The translations under genes and the position numbers were made by a program. Below the pieces are notes generated by a model. That model was not told where the DNA came from and did no database searches. It was given only the letters and a program-made list of their open reading frames with translations. DNA of 64,000 nucleotides, taken from NCBI RefSeq assembly GCF_000314005.1, contig NZ_JH980292.1, positions 2,948,779 through 3,012,778 of the forward strand. Direction: 5' to 3'. Position 1 is the first letter of the stretch. Each line of letters opens with the position of its first letter. The stretch is from Spirulina subsalsa PCC 9445 (lineage in GTDB: Bacteria > Cyanobacteriota > Cyanobacteriia > Cyanobacteriales > Spirulinaceae). Of the stretch, positions 26,550 to 35,100 are shown one piece after another.

Positions 26550-27401
26550 TTAACTAGAACTTCCTGAAGCAAGAGTTGCCACAATAGTACAATTTCGTCC
26601 AGCCGCTTTGGCTTGATATAATGCCGTATCGGCGGCAATCACTAATTCATCTACTGTTGTTCCGTGTTCAGGAAAACAAGCCACTCCAAAGGAAATACTA
26701 ATCTGGTTTAAATCTTGTTCCCCATAGGACAAATTCAAGCGATGAATGCCTTGCCGGAGAGCTTCAGCAATTCCCACCGTATCGGTTAAAGATGTCCCCG
26801 GTAACAGTAACAGAATTTCCTCCCCGCCATACCGATAAACACTATCGACATCTCGGACATTTTTCTGTAGAAACTCACAGACTTCTTTTAACACAATATC
26901 CCCGGCTTTGTGACCAAATTCTGTGTTAAAGGTACGGAAAAAATCAATATCGCCTAAAACTACACCAACGGATTGTTTCCAATGGCGCGCCCCCTGCAAA
27001 ATATTTTCAAAATTTTGATCCAAATAACGCCGATTAAACAAGCCTGTTAGGGGATCTCGAATACTCTCATTATGGAGTAATTGTTCCACTAAATCCCCGT
27101 GTTCTGTAGTGGTTTCCAGCAAAATTTGCAAATCAGAAATATCTCGCGTGACCATCCCGATTAAAAATTGCAATGCCCGCATGGTTTTGAGGCGATTACT
27201 AATTTCTTCTTGTAAACGCTCATTAGTGGCGTGTAACTCTGCTTCGATAAAATCAGCATGGCTGGTGACATTTTCTAGCAGCATTTTTAAATCGGCGTTT
27301 TCTTGTTCTAGAATTGTCACCTGCGCACAGAGTCTTTGAATTTCAAGCTCTAACCTTGCTTGAGAAGGGGGGTTAGTGGTCATCATCACTTCCGGGGCCA
27401 T
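26550..27401 (-). CDS. Diguanylate cyclase (coiled coil-GGDEF)
   Basis: A long coiled coil (residues ~15-110) precedes one GGDEF domain beginning DPLTGLFNRRYLDQ. The active-site loop is GGEEI (RYGGEEILLLLPG). The inhibitory I-site RxxD sits five residues before it (RDVD-SVYRY-GGEE), so product feedback inhibition by c-di-GMP is expected. No sensor domain is fused; activation is probably by coiled-coil dimerisation or a partner. It lies upstream of the hybrid kinase gene on the same strand with a 151-bp gap. The ATG at 27399-27401 is chosen over a TTG; a later ATG pair near 27389 is also possible. Confidence 0.88.
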   Translation of the reverse strand: MAPEVMMTTNPPSQARLELEIQRLCAQVTILEQENADLKMLLENVTSHADFIEAELHATNERLQEEISNRLKTMRALQFLIGMVTRDISDLQILLETTTEHGDLVEQLLHNESIRDPLTGLFNRRYLDQNFENILQGARHWKQSVGVVLGDIDFFRTFNTEFGHKAGDIVLKEVCEFLQKNVRDVDSVYRYGGEEILLLLPGTSLTDTVGIAEALRQGIHRLNLSYGEQDLNQISISFGVACFPEHGTTVDELVIAADTALYQAKAAGRNCTIVATLASGSSS

Positions 27402-27407
27402 GAGCAA

Positions 27408-27750
27408 AAAGCAAACTCTAGAGGGTCGTTAAATCAATGATAACCTGATTTTCAGGCTGAGTCTTGTCGGTGTGAGCAAGAACACTTAGTCAGGTCTTGT
27501 AACCCTATTTACAGTGATCCGTACAAGTGATCTGTAACGGTGGCGGATTATGAATACGGAGAGGGAGCCAGGAAGTTAATAATTGATCTAGCAATTTCCC
27601 TACTGGCGAGGTACAGAGTCTCTACCTTGAGGGAACAGGGAACAGAGCGTCTAACAAAGGTCTACCTCATGAGTCACGAAAATGCCATAGTTACCAGAGA
27701 ATAAAAAGTTAACCTTTTACGCTTTGGCCTGATAAGAGTTTAGGAGTACA
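27408..27750. other. Gap between prs and the diguanylate cyclase gene
   Basis: No gene or recognisable RNA is seen. There is only a very short GGGAACAGGGAACAG unit near 27633. The left part should hold the promoter of the diguanylate cyclase gene. Confidence 0.4.
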
Positions 27751-27783
27751 GCATCCCCGTACCTTTTGGTCGGGGATTGTCAA
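27751..27783 (+). repeat. Solo TnpB-element right-end-like hairpin beside prs
   Basis: GCATCCCCG-T-ACC-TTTT-GGT-CGGGGAT-TGTCAA folds as a near-perfect hairpin (ATCCCCG with CGGGGAT, ACC with GGT) and ends GTCAA, the layout of IS200/IS605 right ends. It is nine bases from the prs stop. It could also serve prs as a terminator-like structure, but no U-run follows on the prs strand. Confidence 0.45.
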
Positions 27784-27792
27784 ACGAACGCT

Positions 27793-28785
27793 TTAACGGA
27801 ACATACTACTTACAGAACTGTCTTCGTGAATCCGCCAAATGGTTTCGCCAATTAAATTGGCCACAGATAAGACCGTTAACTGTTTAAAACGATTTTCTTC
27901 TAAGATGGGGATGGTATTGGTAACAATAACCTCTTCTAGGACTCCACTGGAGAGCCGTTCAATGGCGGGGGGAGAAAAGACCGCATGGGTGGCACAGGCG
28001 TAAACTTGCCGCGCTCCCACTTCTCGCAGTAGTTTTGCCCCTTCACAAATGGTTCCGGCTGTATCAATCATGTCATCAACGAGGACGGCGGTTTTCCCTT
28101 TTACGTCTCCGATGACGTTTAATACTTCGGCGACGTTGTGGGCTTGACGGCGTTTATCAATGATGGCTAAGGGGGCATCGTTGAGCTTTTTGGCGAAGGA
28201 ACGAGCGCGAGCTACACCCCCAACGTCCGGGGAGACGACGACTAAATCCGGGAGTTGTTTACTGGCGAGATAACTGAGTAGAACAGGTGAACCGTAAACG
28301 TGATCAAAGGGGATGTCAAAGTAGCCTTGAATTTGGGCGGAGTGTAAATCCATGCCGACAATGCGATTGGCTCCGGCTTGGGTCATCAAGTTGGCCACGA
28401 GTTTGGCGGTGATGGATTCCCGTCCGGCGGTTTTGCGGTCGGCTCTAGCGTAGCAGTAGTAAGGAATGACGGCGGTCACTTGTCGGGCGGAAGCGCGGCG
28501 ACAAGCGTCAATGATGATCAACAGTTCCATGAGATGATCATTGACGGGGTAGGAGCAGGGCTGAATGATGTAAACGTCACAGCCTCGGATGGATTCTTGG
28601 ATTTGAATGTAGAGTTCCCCGTCAGCAAAGCGTTTTCGGATCATGGGTCCGAGTTCTAACCCGAGGTAGCGGGCGATTTCTTGGGCTAGGGGGATGTTGG
28701 ACGAACCGGAAAATAACCGGAGGCGGTTATTATCGGATAGGGGGGTCAGCATTTGCTGAAGATTGATCGTTGCAGTACGGCTCAC
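27793..28785 (-). CDS. prs: Ribose-phosphate pyrophosphokinase
   Basis: PRPP synthase makes 5-phosphoribosyl diphosphate for nucleotides, His and Trp. The 330-residue protein has ELGPMIRKRFADGELYIQI, the flexible-loop and ATP-site residues YYCYARADRKTAGRE, the metal/phosphate motif VGMDLHSAQIQGYFDIPFDH, and the PRPP loop VLVDDMIDTAGTICEGAKLL. Length and motifs are those of class I enzymes regulated by ADP and phosphate. It is divergent from the kinase gene at 28864. Confidence 0.95.
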   Translation of the reverse strand: MSRTATINLQQMLTPLSDNNRLRLFSGSSNIPLAQEIARYLGLELGPMIRKRFADGELYIQIQESIRGCDVYIIQPCSYPVNDHLMELLIIIDACRRASARQVTAVIPYYCYARADRKTAGRESITAKLVANLMTQAGANRIVGMDLHSAQIQGYFDIPFDHVYGSPVLLSYLASKQLPDLVVVSPDVGGVARARSFAKKLNDAPLAIIDKRRQAHNVAEVLNVIGDVKGKTAVLVDDMIDTAGTICEGAKLLREVGARQVYACATHAVFSPPAIERLSSGVLEEVIVTNTIPILEENRFKQLTVLSVANLIGETIWRIHEDSSVSSMFR

Positions 28786-28863
28786 GGCAGACTCTTGAAC
28801 CTCATTTCAGGGCAATCTTATCATCTCGATAAGATGGATTAGACAGTTACTAAGGATTATGTA

Positions 28864-30816
28864 ATGTCCTCGGCGGACGGACTATTTTCTATTCTAAATG
28901 AAAAAGCGATTGTACTCTCTGCGGTTTATTTTGTTATGCAGTCTCCTCTTGAAGCTCAAACGGTTCTCAATCAACGGTATCGTGTCTTACGGGTCTTAGG
29001 TCAAGGCGGTTTCGGTCGTACTTATCTGGCACAGGATGAGGGGCGATTCAATGAATTGTGTGCGATTAAGGAATTATTTCCCAATCAAAGTGATCCTGAT
29101 GCGATCGCCAAATCTAAGGAATTGTTCCAACGGGAAGCCAGTACCCTGTACAAAATCCAGCACCACCAGATCCCCCGTTTTCAAGCGACGTTTGGGGAAA
29201 ATGGACGCTTGTTTATTGTGCAGGACTATGTGGAGGGGAAAACCCTTCAGGAGTTGTGGGAGTTGCGACGACGGGAGGGGAAACGGTTTGAGGAGGAGGA
29301 AGTCCGGCGACTGGTGGAGCAGTTGTTACCTGTTTTGGGTTATTTACACGACCAGGGGATTATTCACCGGGATTTGTCGCCGGGGAATGTGATTTTGAGA
29401 GAGCGCGATCGCCTTCCGGTGTTGATTGATTTTGGGGTGGTGAAGGAGTTGGCCAGTCGTATTCGTTCCGCCGATCCCCAAACCGCTTTAACGACGGTGG
29501 GTAAGGTGGGGTACGCCCCCCCGGAACAAATCCAAACGGGTCAAGTTTACCCCAACAGTGACCTGTACGGGTTAGCGGTGACGGCGGTGGTGTTATTGAC
29601 CGGGAAACCGCCGAATGAGTTGTTTGATGGGGTGAATTTGCGCTGGCAATGGCAACGGGAAGTTCAGGTGAGCAAACCCTTTGCCCAGGTGTTGAATCGG
29701 ATGTTAAGTTATCGACCCGGCGATCGCTTTTCGTCGGTGGAGGCCGTACAAAGTGCCTTAGCCGAAGCCCCACAGCCCCCACAAACTGGGAGCGCGCCCA
29801 CAATGGCCCCCGTGTCCCAAGTGGCGACTATTGCCGTGGGGGGGGCGCCCTCGCGTCCTACGCCTTCTCCCCCTCCTGCTCGTCCGGATCCAGTGATTCC
29901 CCGACCTCAAACCGACTCCCCTTTCAGCAGTTCCGCCGCCGTTGTGGGGTTAACGGTCTTAATTGGTGCGATCGCCGGATTGACCACGTGGGGCATTGTG
30001 ATGGTCTTCAATCGTCCCTCAGTTCCCCCTCCCGTTACTGAAACCCCCAGCCCTTCCCCCACCGAAACCCCCAGCCCTGAACCCTCCCCGGAAACCATCG
30101 AGCAAGCGGTTCAATTACGGGCGGGTGAGGTCTTCTCCGAACGAGGACAACTGTCAGAAAATATGACCTTAAATTACCGTTTACGGGGGGAAAATAACCA
30201 ACGCCTAACAGCCTTTGTCGAAAGTAACGGCGTGTGGTTTAGCGTTTTGAATGCTCAAGGGGAACTGATCGCCCCCAACGCCCGACGGGTGCAAAGTTGG
30301 CAAGGCTCCCTCCCCACCACCGGGGATTATACCGTGCAGTTAACCCCCATTCCGGGGGCAACCGAGCGGAATTATCGGGTGGAACTCCGGTTAGAAGCCG
30401 CCCCTGCCCCGACCCCCACACCTACCCCTACACCCACACCTACCCCCACCCCCACACCTACCCCTACACCCACACCTACCCCTACCCCCCAAGAACCCAC
30501 CTACAACAGCCAAACCTTAGAAATTCCTGCCACTTCGGAGGGGATTCCCCTGGCGGTGCGCGGTGAAACCAGTCCCACCACAATTAAGCGCTATTTGGTG
30601 GAAGTAGAGGCAAATCAGGTCTTAAAGGTGGAAGTGATGCGCGGGGGTGTTACCTTGCAGATTCGCCGTCCTGATGGCAATTTAATCCCCGATGCCGAGG
30701 GGATTGTGTCCTGGGAGGGACAAGTTCCTACAGGGGGATTGTATCAAGTGGATGTAATAGCCTCCGAGTCCGCCAACTTCCTGCTGAACATCGGAGTGCA
30801 AGCCATGACAGAATAG
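28864..30816 (+). CDS. Ser/Thr protein kinase with TM helix and PPC-like extracytoplasmic domains
   Basis: An N-terminal kinase domain has GQGGFGRTYLA, the catalytic Lys in CAIKELFP, the loop HRDLSPGNV, DFG in LIDFGVVKE, and APPEQ. The catalytic loop has Ser where HRDLKPEN kinases have Lys; the Asp is kept, as in a subgroup of cyanobacterial kinases. A proline-rich linker leads to one membrane helix (AAVVGLTVLIGAIAGLTTWGIVMVF). Outside are two beta-rich domains resembling bacterial pre-peptidase C-terminal (PPC) domains, joined by a (Pro-Thr)n stalk of about 15 repeats. The start is uncertain: ATG 28864 follows AAGGAT, while ATG 28936 (MQSPLEAQTVLNQRY) lies nearer the kinase fold. Confidence 0.85.
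   Translation: MSSADGLFSILNEKAIVLSAVYFVMQSPLEAQTVLNQRYRVLRVLGQGGFGRTYLAQDEGRFNELCAIKELFPNQSDPDAIAKSKELFQREASTLYKIQHHQIPRFQATFGENGRLFIVQDYVEGKTLQELWELRRREGKRFEEEEVRRLVEQLLPVLGYLHDQGIIHRDLSPGNVILRERDRLPVLIDFGVVKELASRIRSADPQTALTTVGKVGYAPPEQIQTGQVYPNSDLYGLAVTAVVLLTGKPPNELFDGVNLRWQWQREVQVSKPFAQVLNRMLSYRPGDRFSSVEAVQSALAEAPQPPQTGSAPTMAPVSQVATIAVGGAPSRPTPSPPPARPDPVIPRPQTDSPFSSSAAVVGLTVLIGAIAGLTTWGIVMVFNRPSVPPPVTETPSPSPTETPSPEPSPETIEQAVQLRAGEVFSERGQLSENMTLNYRLRGENNQRLTAFVESNGVWFSVLNAQGELIAPNARRVQSWQGSLPTTGDYTVQLTPIPGATERNYRVELRLEAAPAPTPTPTPTPTPTPTPTPTPTPTPTPTPQEPTYNSQTLEIPATSEGIPLAVRGETSPTTIKRYLVEVEANQVLKVEVMRGGVTLQIRRPDGNLIPDAEGIVSWEGQVPTGGLYQVDVIASESANFLLNIGVQAMTE
30411..30490 (+). repeat. In-gene (CCYACM)n repeat coding Pro-Thr stalk
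   Basis: Six-base units CCCACA / CCTACC code a run of Pro-Thr dipeptides between the two extracytoplasmic domains. The near-perfect DNA repetition makes length change by slippage likely between strains. Confidence 0.8.
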
Positions 30817-30824
30817 TTGGGAAA

Positions 30825-31139
30825 ATGCACCCTCTCTTCTCGTCTGTATTACCCGTAGCCCAAAGGCAAAATGTGGGGGTGATTGCGATGAAAGTTCCAG
30901 CTTATGGGCGTTTATTTAAACCGGGTGTTTTACGGGGCATGGGGGAAGCCTTCGGGTATAGTCTCTCCCAGGCCGGAGTACATTGTGCCGTAATTGCGGC
31001 CGAGTCCATTCCTCAGTTAGAGGAAAATGTAGCTGTTGCCCGGGCTTTTCAGCCCTTATCCGAGGTTGCTTTACGCGAAATTCAAAACAAAACTGCCCAG
31101 AGTTGGCAAAATAGCACGTTTTTCCGGGCTTGGAGTTAG
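30825..31139 (+). pseudogene. Aldo/keto reductase, C-terminal remnant
   Basis: The 104-codon frame reads LLPVAQRQ-like (SSVLPVAQRQNVGVIAMKV), then GYSLSQAGVHCAVIAAESIPQLEENVAVARAFQPLSE, matching the last third of aldo/keto reductases (the NADP-loop and C-terminal strands of the TIM barrel). The catalytic Tyr/Lys/His part is absent. Upstream is directly the kinase stop codon, nine bases away, so the 5' two-thirds were lost by deletion. A short protein could be translated, but would not form a barrel. Confidence 0.7.
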
Positions 31140-31281
31140 CTAGACCTGCATATCCGTTACTTGGCGATCTTGCCTCTAGGTTTTTCCCAGAAAACTAAAC
31201 CTTAAAGAATAAGTATTCTTGTCCTAAAGGTTTGCTAGACTAAAAAAGACGATTCCCCCTCACCCAGAGGAGATAATTGAT

Positions 31282-32109
31282 ATGACCATTTCCTTGGATT
31301 GTGAGATTCTCTACCCCGACAGTGATGGTCAGCCCATGGCAGACAATACCTTACAATTTCGCTGGATTGTCCTAATTAAAGAAAACCTAGACCTACTTTT
31401 TGCTGACCAGCCTGATGTTTTCGTAGCCGGGGACTTACTCTGGTATCCCGTAGAAGGTCACCCAGAAATCCGCGTCGCTCCCGATGCTCTCGTAGCATTT
31501 GGCCGCCCCAAAGGAGAGCGAGGGTCTTATAAACAGTGGGAAGAGGATAATATTGCTCCCCAAGTCGTGTTTGAAATTCTATCTCCCGGCAATCGTTCAG
31601 GGGAAATGAGCAAAAAGCAGCAATTCTATGATGATTATGGAGTAGAAGAATATTATATTTACAACCCAGACCGGAACAATTTACAGGGATTTTGCCGTAC
31701 AGAGTCGGGATTAAGAGCGATAGAAGAAATCCAAAACTGGACAAGTCCCCGTCTAGGGATTCGGTTTGTTTTAAGTGCGACCATTTTGGAACTGTATCGT
31801 CCCGATGGGCGAGGATTCTTGAGCTTTTTGGAGTTGGAACAACGAGCCGAACAAGCTAACCAGAGGGCCCAACAAGAACGCCAACGAGCCGAACAAGAAC
31901 GCCAACGAGCCGAACAGGAGCGCCAACGAGCCGAACAAGCTGACCAACAGGCAGAACTCGAACGCCAACAGGCCGAACAGGAGCGGCAAAGGGCGGAACT
32001 CGAACGCCAACGAGCCGAACAAGCTGACCAACGGGCAGAACAAGAACGCCAACGGGCCGAGCGATTGGCCGCACAACTGAGAGCGTTAGGCATTGACCCT
32101 GAAAGCTAA
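31282..32109 (+). CDS. Uma2-family protein with long charged coiled coil
   Basis: The N-terminal ~185 residues are a Uma2 (DUF820) fold: VFVAGDLLWYPVEGHPEIRVAPDALVAFG (metal Asp), IAPQVVFEILSPGNRSGEMSKKQQFYDDYGVEEYYIYNPD (Glu and Lys of the nuclease-like core). Residues ~188-265 are a highly repetitive heptad coil of QRAEQER units, coded by near-identical 21-base DNA repeats. AGGAG precedes the ATG by 11 bases. The function of Uma2 proteins is not established. The convergent gene at 32134 belongs to the same family. Confidence 0.85.
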   Translation: MTISLDCEILYPDSDGQPMADNTLQFRWIVLIKENLDLLFADQPDVFVAGDLLWYPVEGHPEIRVAPDALVAFGRPKGERGSYKQWEEDNIAPQVVFEILSPGNRSGEMSKKQQFYDDYGVEEYYIYNPDRNNLQGFCRTESGLRAIEEIQNWTSPRLGIRFVLSATILELYRPDGRGFLSFLELEQRAEQANQRAQQERQRAEQERQRAEQERQRAEQADQQAELERQQAEQERQRAELERQRAEQADQRAEQERQRAERLAAQLRALGIDPES

Positions 32110-32133
32110 ATTCTGGAGTTTGCCATTCTTCCC

Positions 32134-32709
32134 CTAAAGCCCCATTTTGAGCCATTGAACAATCTGTTCTGCGGTGAGATTTAATTCAATCCCGGCTAAG
32201 GTGGGGAGGGAGTTTTGGGCGCTGATGATGACGGGAGGGCGATCGCACCAAAACACCAAAATACTCCGATCATCGGGATCTACAAACCATCCCAGTTGAC
32301 TCCCCTGCTCCATACAGTACAGAATTTTGGCAATCACTTGATTGACTTTTTGTTCAGGGGAGAGAATCTCAATCACCCAATCGGGGGGGATTTCAAACCG
32401 ATCGGGGACTTCTCCATCCGGCAGAAAGGGGATGTTGTGCCACTGGAACACCGCGATATCTGGGACAAAAGAGCGATCGCCAAAGGTACAGCGCAACTCT
32501 GGAAACGCATAGGCAATCTTATCCCGTTTGGCAACCTGATTAATCGCATTACAGACTTCATATTGTAAACAGCTATGTCTTCCTTTCGGCATGGGTTTTT
32601 GACTCACTTCTCCAGCAAAAAATTCACAAGCAGGTTCAGTTTCTGGTAATGCCAAAAACTCCGTTAGGGTCAGTTTTTGGGTTTGTTGCTTTTCAGTAGC
32701 AATGGTCAT
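32134..32709 (-). CDS. Uma2-family protein, short form
   Basis: This 191-residue Uma2 protein lacks a coiled coil: LTLTEFLALPETEPACEFFAGEV, then RCTFGDRSFVPDIAVF (metal Asp), PPDWVIEILSPEQKVNQVIAKILYCMEQGSQLGWFVDPD, and a short C-terminal helix. It is the compact variant of the family and convergent with the coiled-coil version, 24 bases away. Whether the two act together is unknown. Confidence 0.85.
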   Translation of the reverse strand: MTIATEKQQTQKLTLTEFLALPETEPACEFFAGEVSQKPMPKGRHSCLQYEVCNAINQVAKRDKIAYAFPELRCTFGDRSFVPDIAVFQWHNIPFLPDGEVPDRFEIPPDWVIEILSPEQKVNQVIAKILYCMEQGSQLGWFVDPDDRSILVFWCDRPPVIISAQNSLPTLAGIELNLTAEQIVQWLKMGL

Positions 32710-32811
32710 ATTTTTTGAGCCTCCCGTTATTTTTTTGTTGACTCATCTTTAAATCACGTATTGTCACTAGAAAATAGGTCATAGGTATATTTAAGCCCGC
32801 ATTTCTCCCCA

Positions 32812-32893
32812 TATTTCCCCCCCTTCCAAAGGGGGGCTGGGCGGGATAATATTTCCCCCCTTCCAAAGGGGGGCTAGGGGGGATAATATTTCC
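32812..32893. repeat. CCCCCCTTCCAAAGGGGGG hairpin repeat, two copies
   Basis: Two direct copies of a unit built on CCCCCTTCCAAAGGGGG followed by GCTRGGCGGGATAATATTT-like sequence. Each can fold into a stable stem with a TTCCAAA loop. The same family appears at 41545-41638 and 43085-43322. Confidence 0.75.
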
Positions 32894-32903
32894 CCCTCCG
32901 ACT

Positions 32904-34217
32904 CTAACCAAAACTCAACGCCTTTCCTCGCACTTCCGTATGAAGCACCCCCTGTTCATAGGCCACCTGACCCCCGACAATGGTATATTGTGGCCAACCT
33001 GTGAGCATCCAGCCCTCAAAAGGACTCCACCCACACTTAGAAACCACCTCCTCCCGCAAAACCGGGCGTTCTCGCTCCAAATCCACCAAAATCACATCCC
33101 CATCATAGCCCACCTCAATTAAGCCCTTGTTGGGGATGTTATAGCCCTTAGCCACAGCCGTAGACATCCAATTGACCACCTGTGCATAGGTACAGCGCCC
33201 CCGTTTGGCTTGGGTTAACATCAACGGCAAAGAAGTTTCAACCCCCGGCATCCCCGAAGGTGATAAAGGATAGGGTTTCGCCTTCTCCTCCAAGGTATGG
33301 GGGGCGTGGTCTGTGGCAATAAAATCAATCACCCCATCTAATAAAGCCCGCCATAATACCTCATTATCCCATTCCGTTCGTAGGGGGGGATTCATTTGGG
33401 CTAAGGTGCCGATTTTCCCATAAGCACTTTCATTTAATAACAAATGTTGTGGCGTAACTTCTGCTGTCACCCAACTGGGTTTTTCCTGCCGCAAAAATTC
33501 CGCCTCAATCCCCGTGGAAAGATGCAAAATATGTAAACGGCGCTGGTATTTCTTCGACAATTTCAACGCCAACTGAGTCGCATTTAAAGCCGCTTGGGGG
33601 TCTTGAATTTTCGAGTGAACGGCTGGGTCGGAAAAATCGGTGAATTGCTGACGGCGCTCATTAATCCGTCCTTGGTCTTCCGCATGAACGGCAATTAACC
33701 GCGTTCCGGTGGCAAAAATGGGTTCTATTTCGGCCTCGGTACTCACTAATAAAGCCCCATGAGCAGACCCCATAAATATCTTAATCCCACAGCTAGGGTT
33801 TGCCTCTCGCAGGTCGGGTAAATTTTCTGGAGTTGCACCCATAAAAAACCCGTAGTTAACCAGACATTTCTGGGCAGCCCGTTGTAATTTATCATCGAGG
33901 GCGGCCTGGGTGGTCGTTAGGGGGCGGGTGTTGGGCATTTCGAGAAAAGATGTCACCCCACCCCGCGCACAGGCACAACTGGCTGTAAAAAGGTCTTCTT
34001 TGTGTTCGAGGCCCGGTTCCCGGAAATGGACTTGGGGGTCAATTACACCGGGCAAAAGGGTTAAACCTGCTGCCTCAATGATTTTCTCGCCATTTTGGGG
34101 TTCTAGTTCAGGGGCAATGGCGCTGATTTTGCCTTGTTCAATGCGTAAATCTCCCCGCAAGAAATCCTGATTGGGGAGCAAAATCTGAGCTTGACGGATG
34201 AGTAAATTAGCAGTCAT
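32904..34217 (-). CDS. pyrC: Dihydroorotase (class I)
   Basis: The 437-residue amidohydrolase shows the bridging carbamyl-Lys motif GIKIFMGSAHG, metal histidines in IAVHAED and HILHLST, and the catalytic Asp in IATDHAPHT, all typical of class I dihydroorotases that close carbamoyl-aspartate into dihydroorotate. One oddity: the usual HxH of strand 1 reads DPQVHFREPG, with Gln62 in place of the first His (H64 kept). I believe this is shared by some cyanobacterial homologues, so it may be a lineage feature; it may also mean that activity needs a partner. Allantoinase is the closest alternative. Confidence 0.82.
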   Translation of the reverse strand: MTANLLIRQAQILLPNQDFLRGDLRIEQGKISAIAPELEPQNGEKIIEAAGLTLLPGVIDPQVHFREPGLEHKEDLFTASCACARGGVTSFLEMPNTRPLTTTQAALDDKLQRAAQKCLVNYGFFMGATPENLPDLREANPSCGIKIFMGSAHGALLVSTEAEIEPIFATGTRLIAVHAEDQGRINERRQQFTDFSDPAVHSKIQDPQAALNATQLALKLSKKYQRRLHILHLSTGIEAEFLRQEKPSWVTAEVTPQHLLLNESAYGKIGTLAQMNPPLRTEWDNEVLWRALLDGVIDFIATDHAPHTLEEKAKPYPLSPSGMPGVETSLPLMLTQAKRGRCTYAQVVNWMSTAVAKGYNIPNKGLIEVGYDGDVILVDLERERPVLREEVVSKCGWSPFEGWMLTGWPQYTIVGGQVAYEQGVLHTEVRGKALSFG

Positions 34218-34437
34218 CGTAATTGGGGGGAATGTTCGTCCTGTTGCCTCAGTGTAGGACGAGTGGGCTGTATCGAATCAGACGTTAATCAAATCTGTGG
34301 TAAGATTTGGAACAGAATCCAAGCCAAAGGTTAGTCCTTGGCTTTCTGGTCTGAGGGCAAATCCTGATAGAAAATGAAAATCAGGATATTGCTCGATATT
34401 TTCTAATTTTACCCTGTTTTTAATACCCCTTGAACCA

Positions 34438-35100
34438 ATGACTCGAATTGTTTGTCTAGCCAATTCTTGGAAACATGGAGAACGCTGCATTGCGGGAATT
34501 GATACGTTTAAAAAACAGTGGATTCGTCCCATTTCTGATTTAGAAAAAGGGAAAATTTCCAAGGCTATGCGTCAAATTAATGGCATTGAACCCGCTTTAT
34601 TAGAGGTTTTGGATATTCCCTTAGCGGTAACGCCGAGTGAGGAGGATTGGGAGCGGGAAAACCGGGTGCTGTTAGCGGGAAAATGGAAACGATTAGGTCA
34701 GGTTTCGGTTGATTTTCTCAAGCCTTTCTGTGAAAATGAAGGGTATATTCTGCACAATGATCAACGATATGTTACAATGGAATATTTGCAATCTTTACCC
34801 TTGGAAGAACGCCAGACGTTGCAGTTAGTGGAAGCGGTGGATTTTCGGGTGCGTTCAACGGGCAAACGGTTTGAGGGGGTGGAGAAGTGGTCGGGGACGG
34901 TGATCACGGTCGGGGGACAGGAAATGACGGGGATGATTACGGATCCGGTGTTGAATCGGCGGTTGAGTTTGGGGGATAGCCCGCCTTCTCGTTGTTTGGT
35001 GACGTTTAGCCTCAGTTGGCCTTGGGTGCCGGGGGGGTGGAAGGAAGACGGGAATCCCTGTTGGAAGTTAATCGCGGGGGTTATCCCCTGCTCTGCATAA
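34438..35100 (+). CDS. Dual-OB (DuOB)-like protein of unknown role
   Basis: The N-terminus MTRIVCLANSWKHGERCIAGIDTFKKQWIRPIS resembles proteins annotated as dual-OB-domain proteins, thought to bind nucleic acid. The C-terminal half (TGMITDPVLNRRLSLGDSPPSRCLVTFSLSWPW, then CWKLIAGVI) fits a second beta-barrel. No enzymatic motif is visible. The last 20 bases overlap the convergent gene at 35081. The upstream gap (34218-34437) holds nothing else recognisable. Family assignment is from remembered sequence patterns only. Confidence 0.55.
   Translation: MTRIVCLANSWKHGERCIAGIDTFKKQWIRPISDLEKGKISKAMRQINGIEPALLEVLDIPLAVTPSEEDWERENRVLLAGKWKRLGQVSVDFLKPFCENEGYILHNDQRYVTMEYLQSLPLEERQTLQLVEAVDFRVRSTGKRFEGVEKWSGTVITVGGQEMTGMITDPVLNRRLSLGDSPPSRCLVTFSLSWPWVPGGWKEDGNPCWKLIAGVIPCSA

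Noticed and set aside
27751-27783. Standard terminator of prs
   Set aside because: No U-run follows on the prs strand, and the block shares the GTCAA end with other TnpB right ends.
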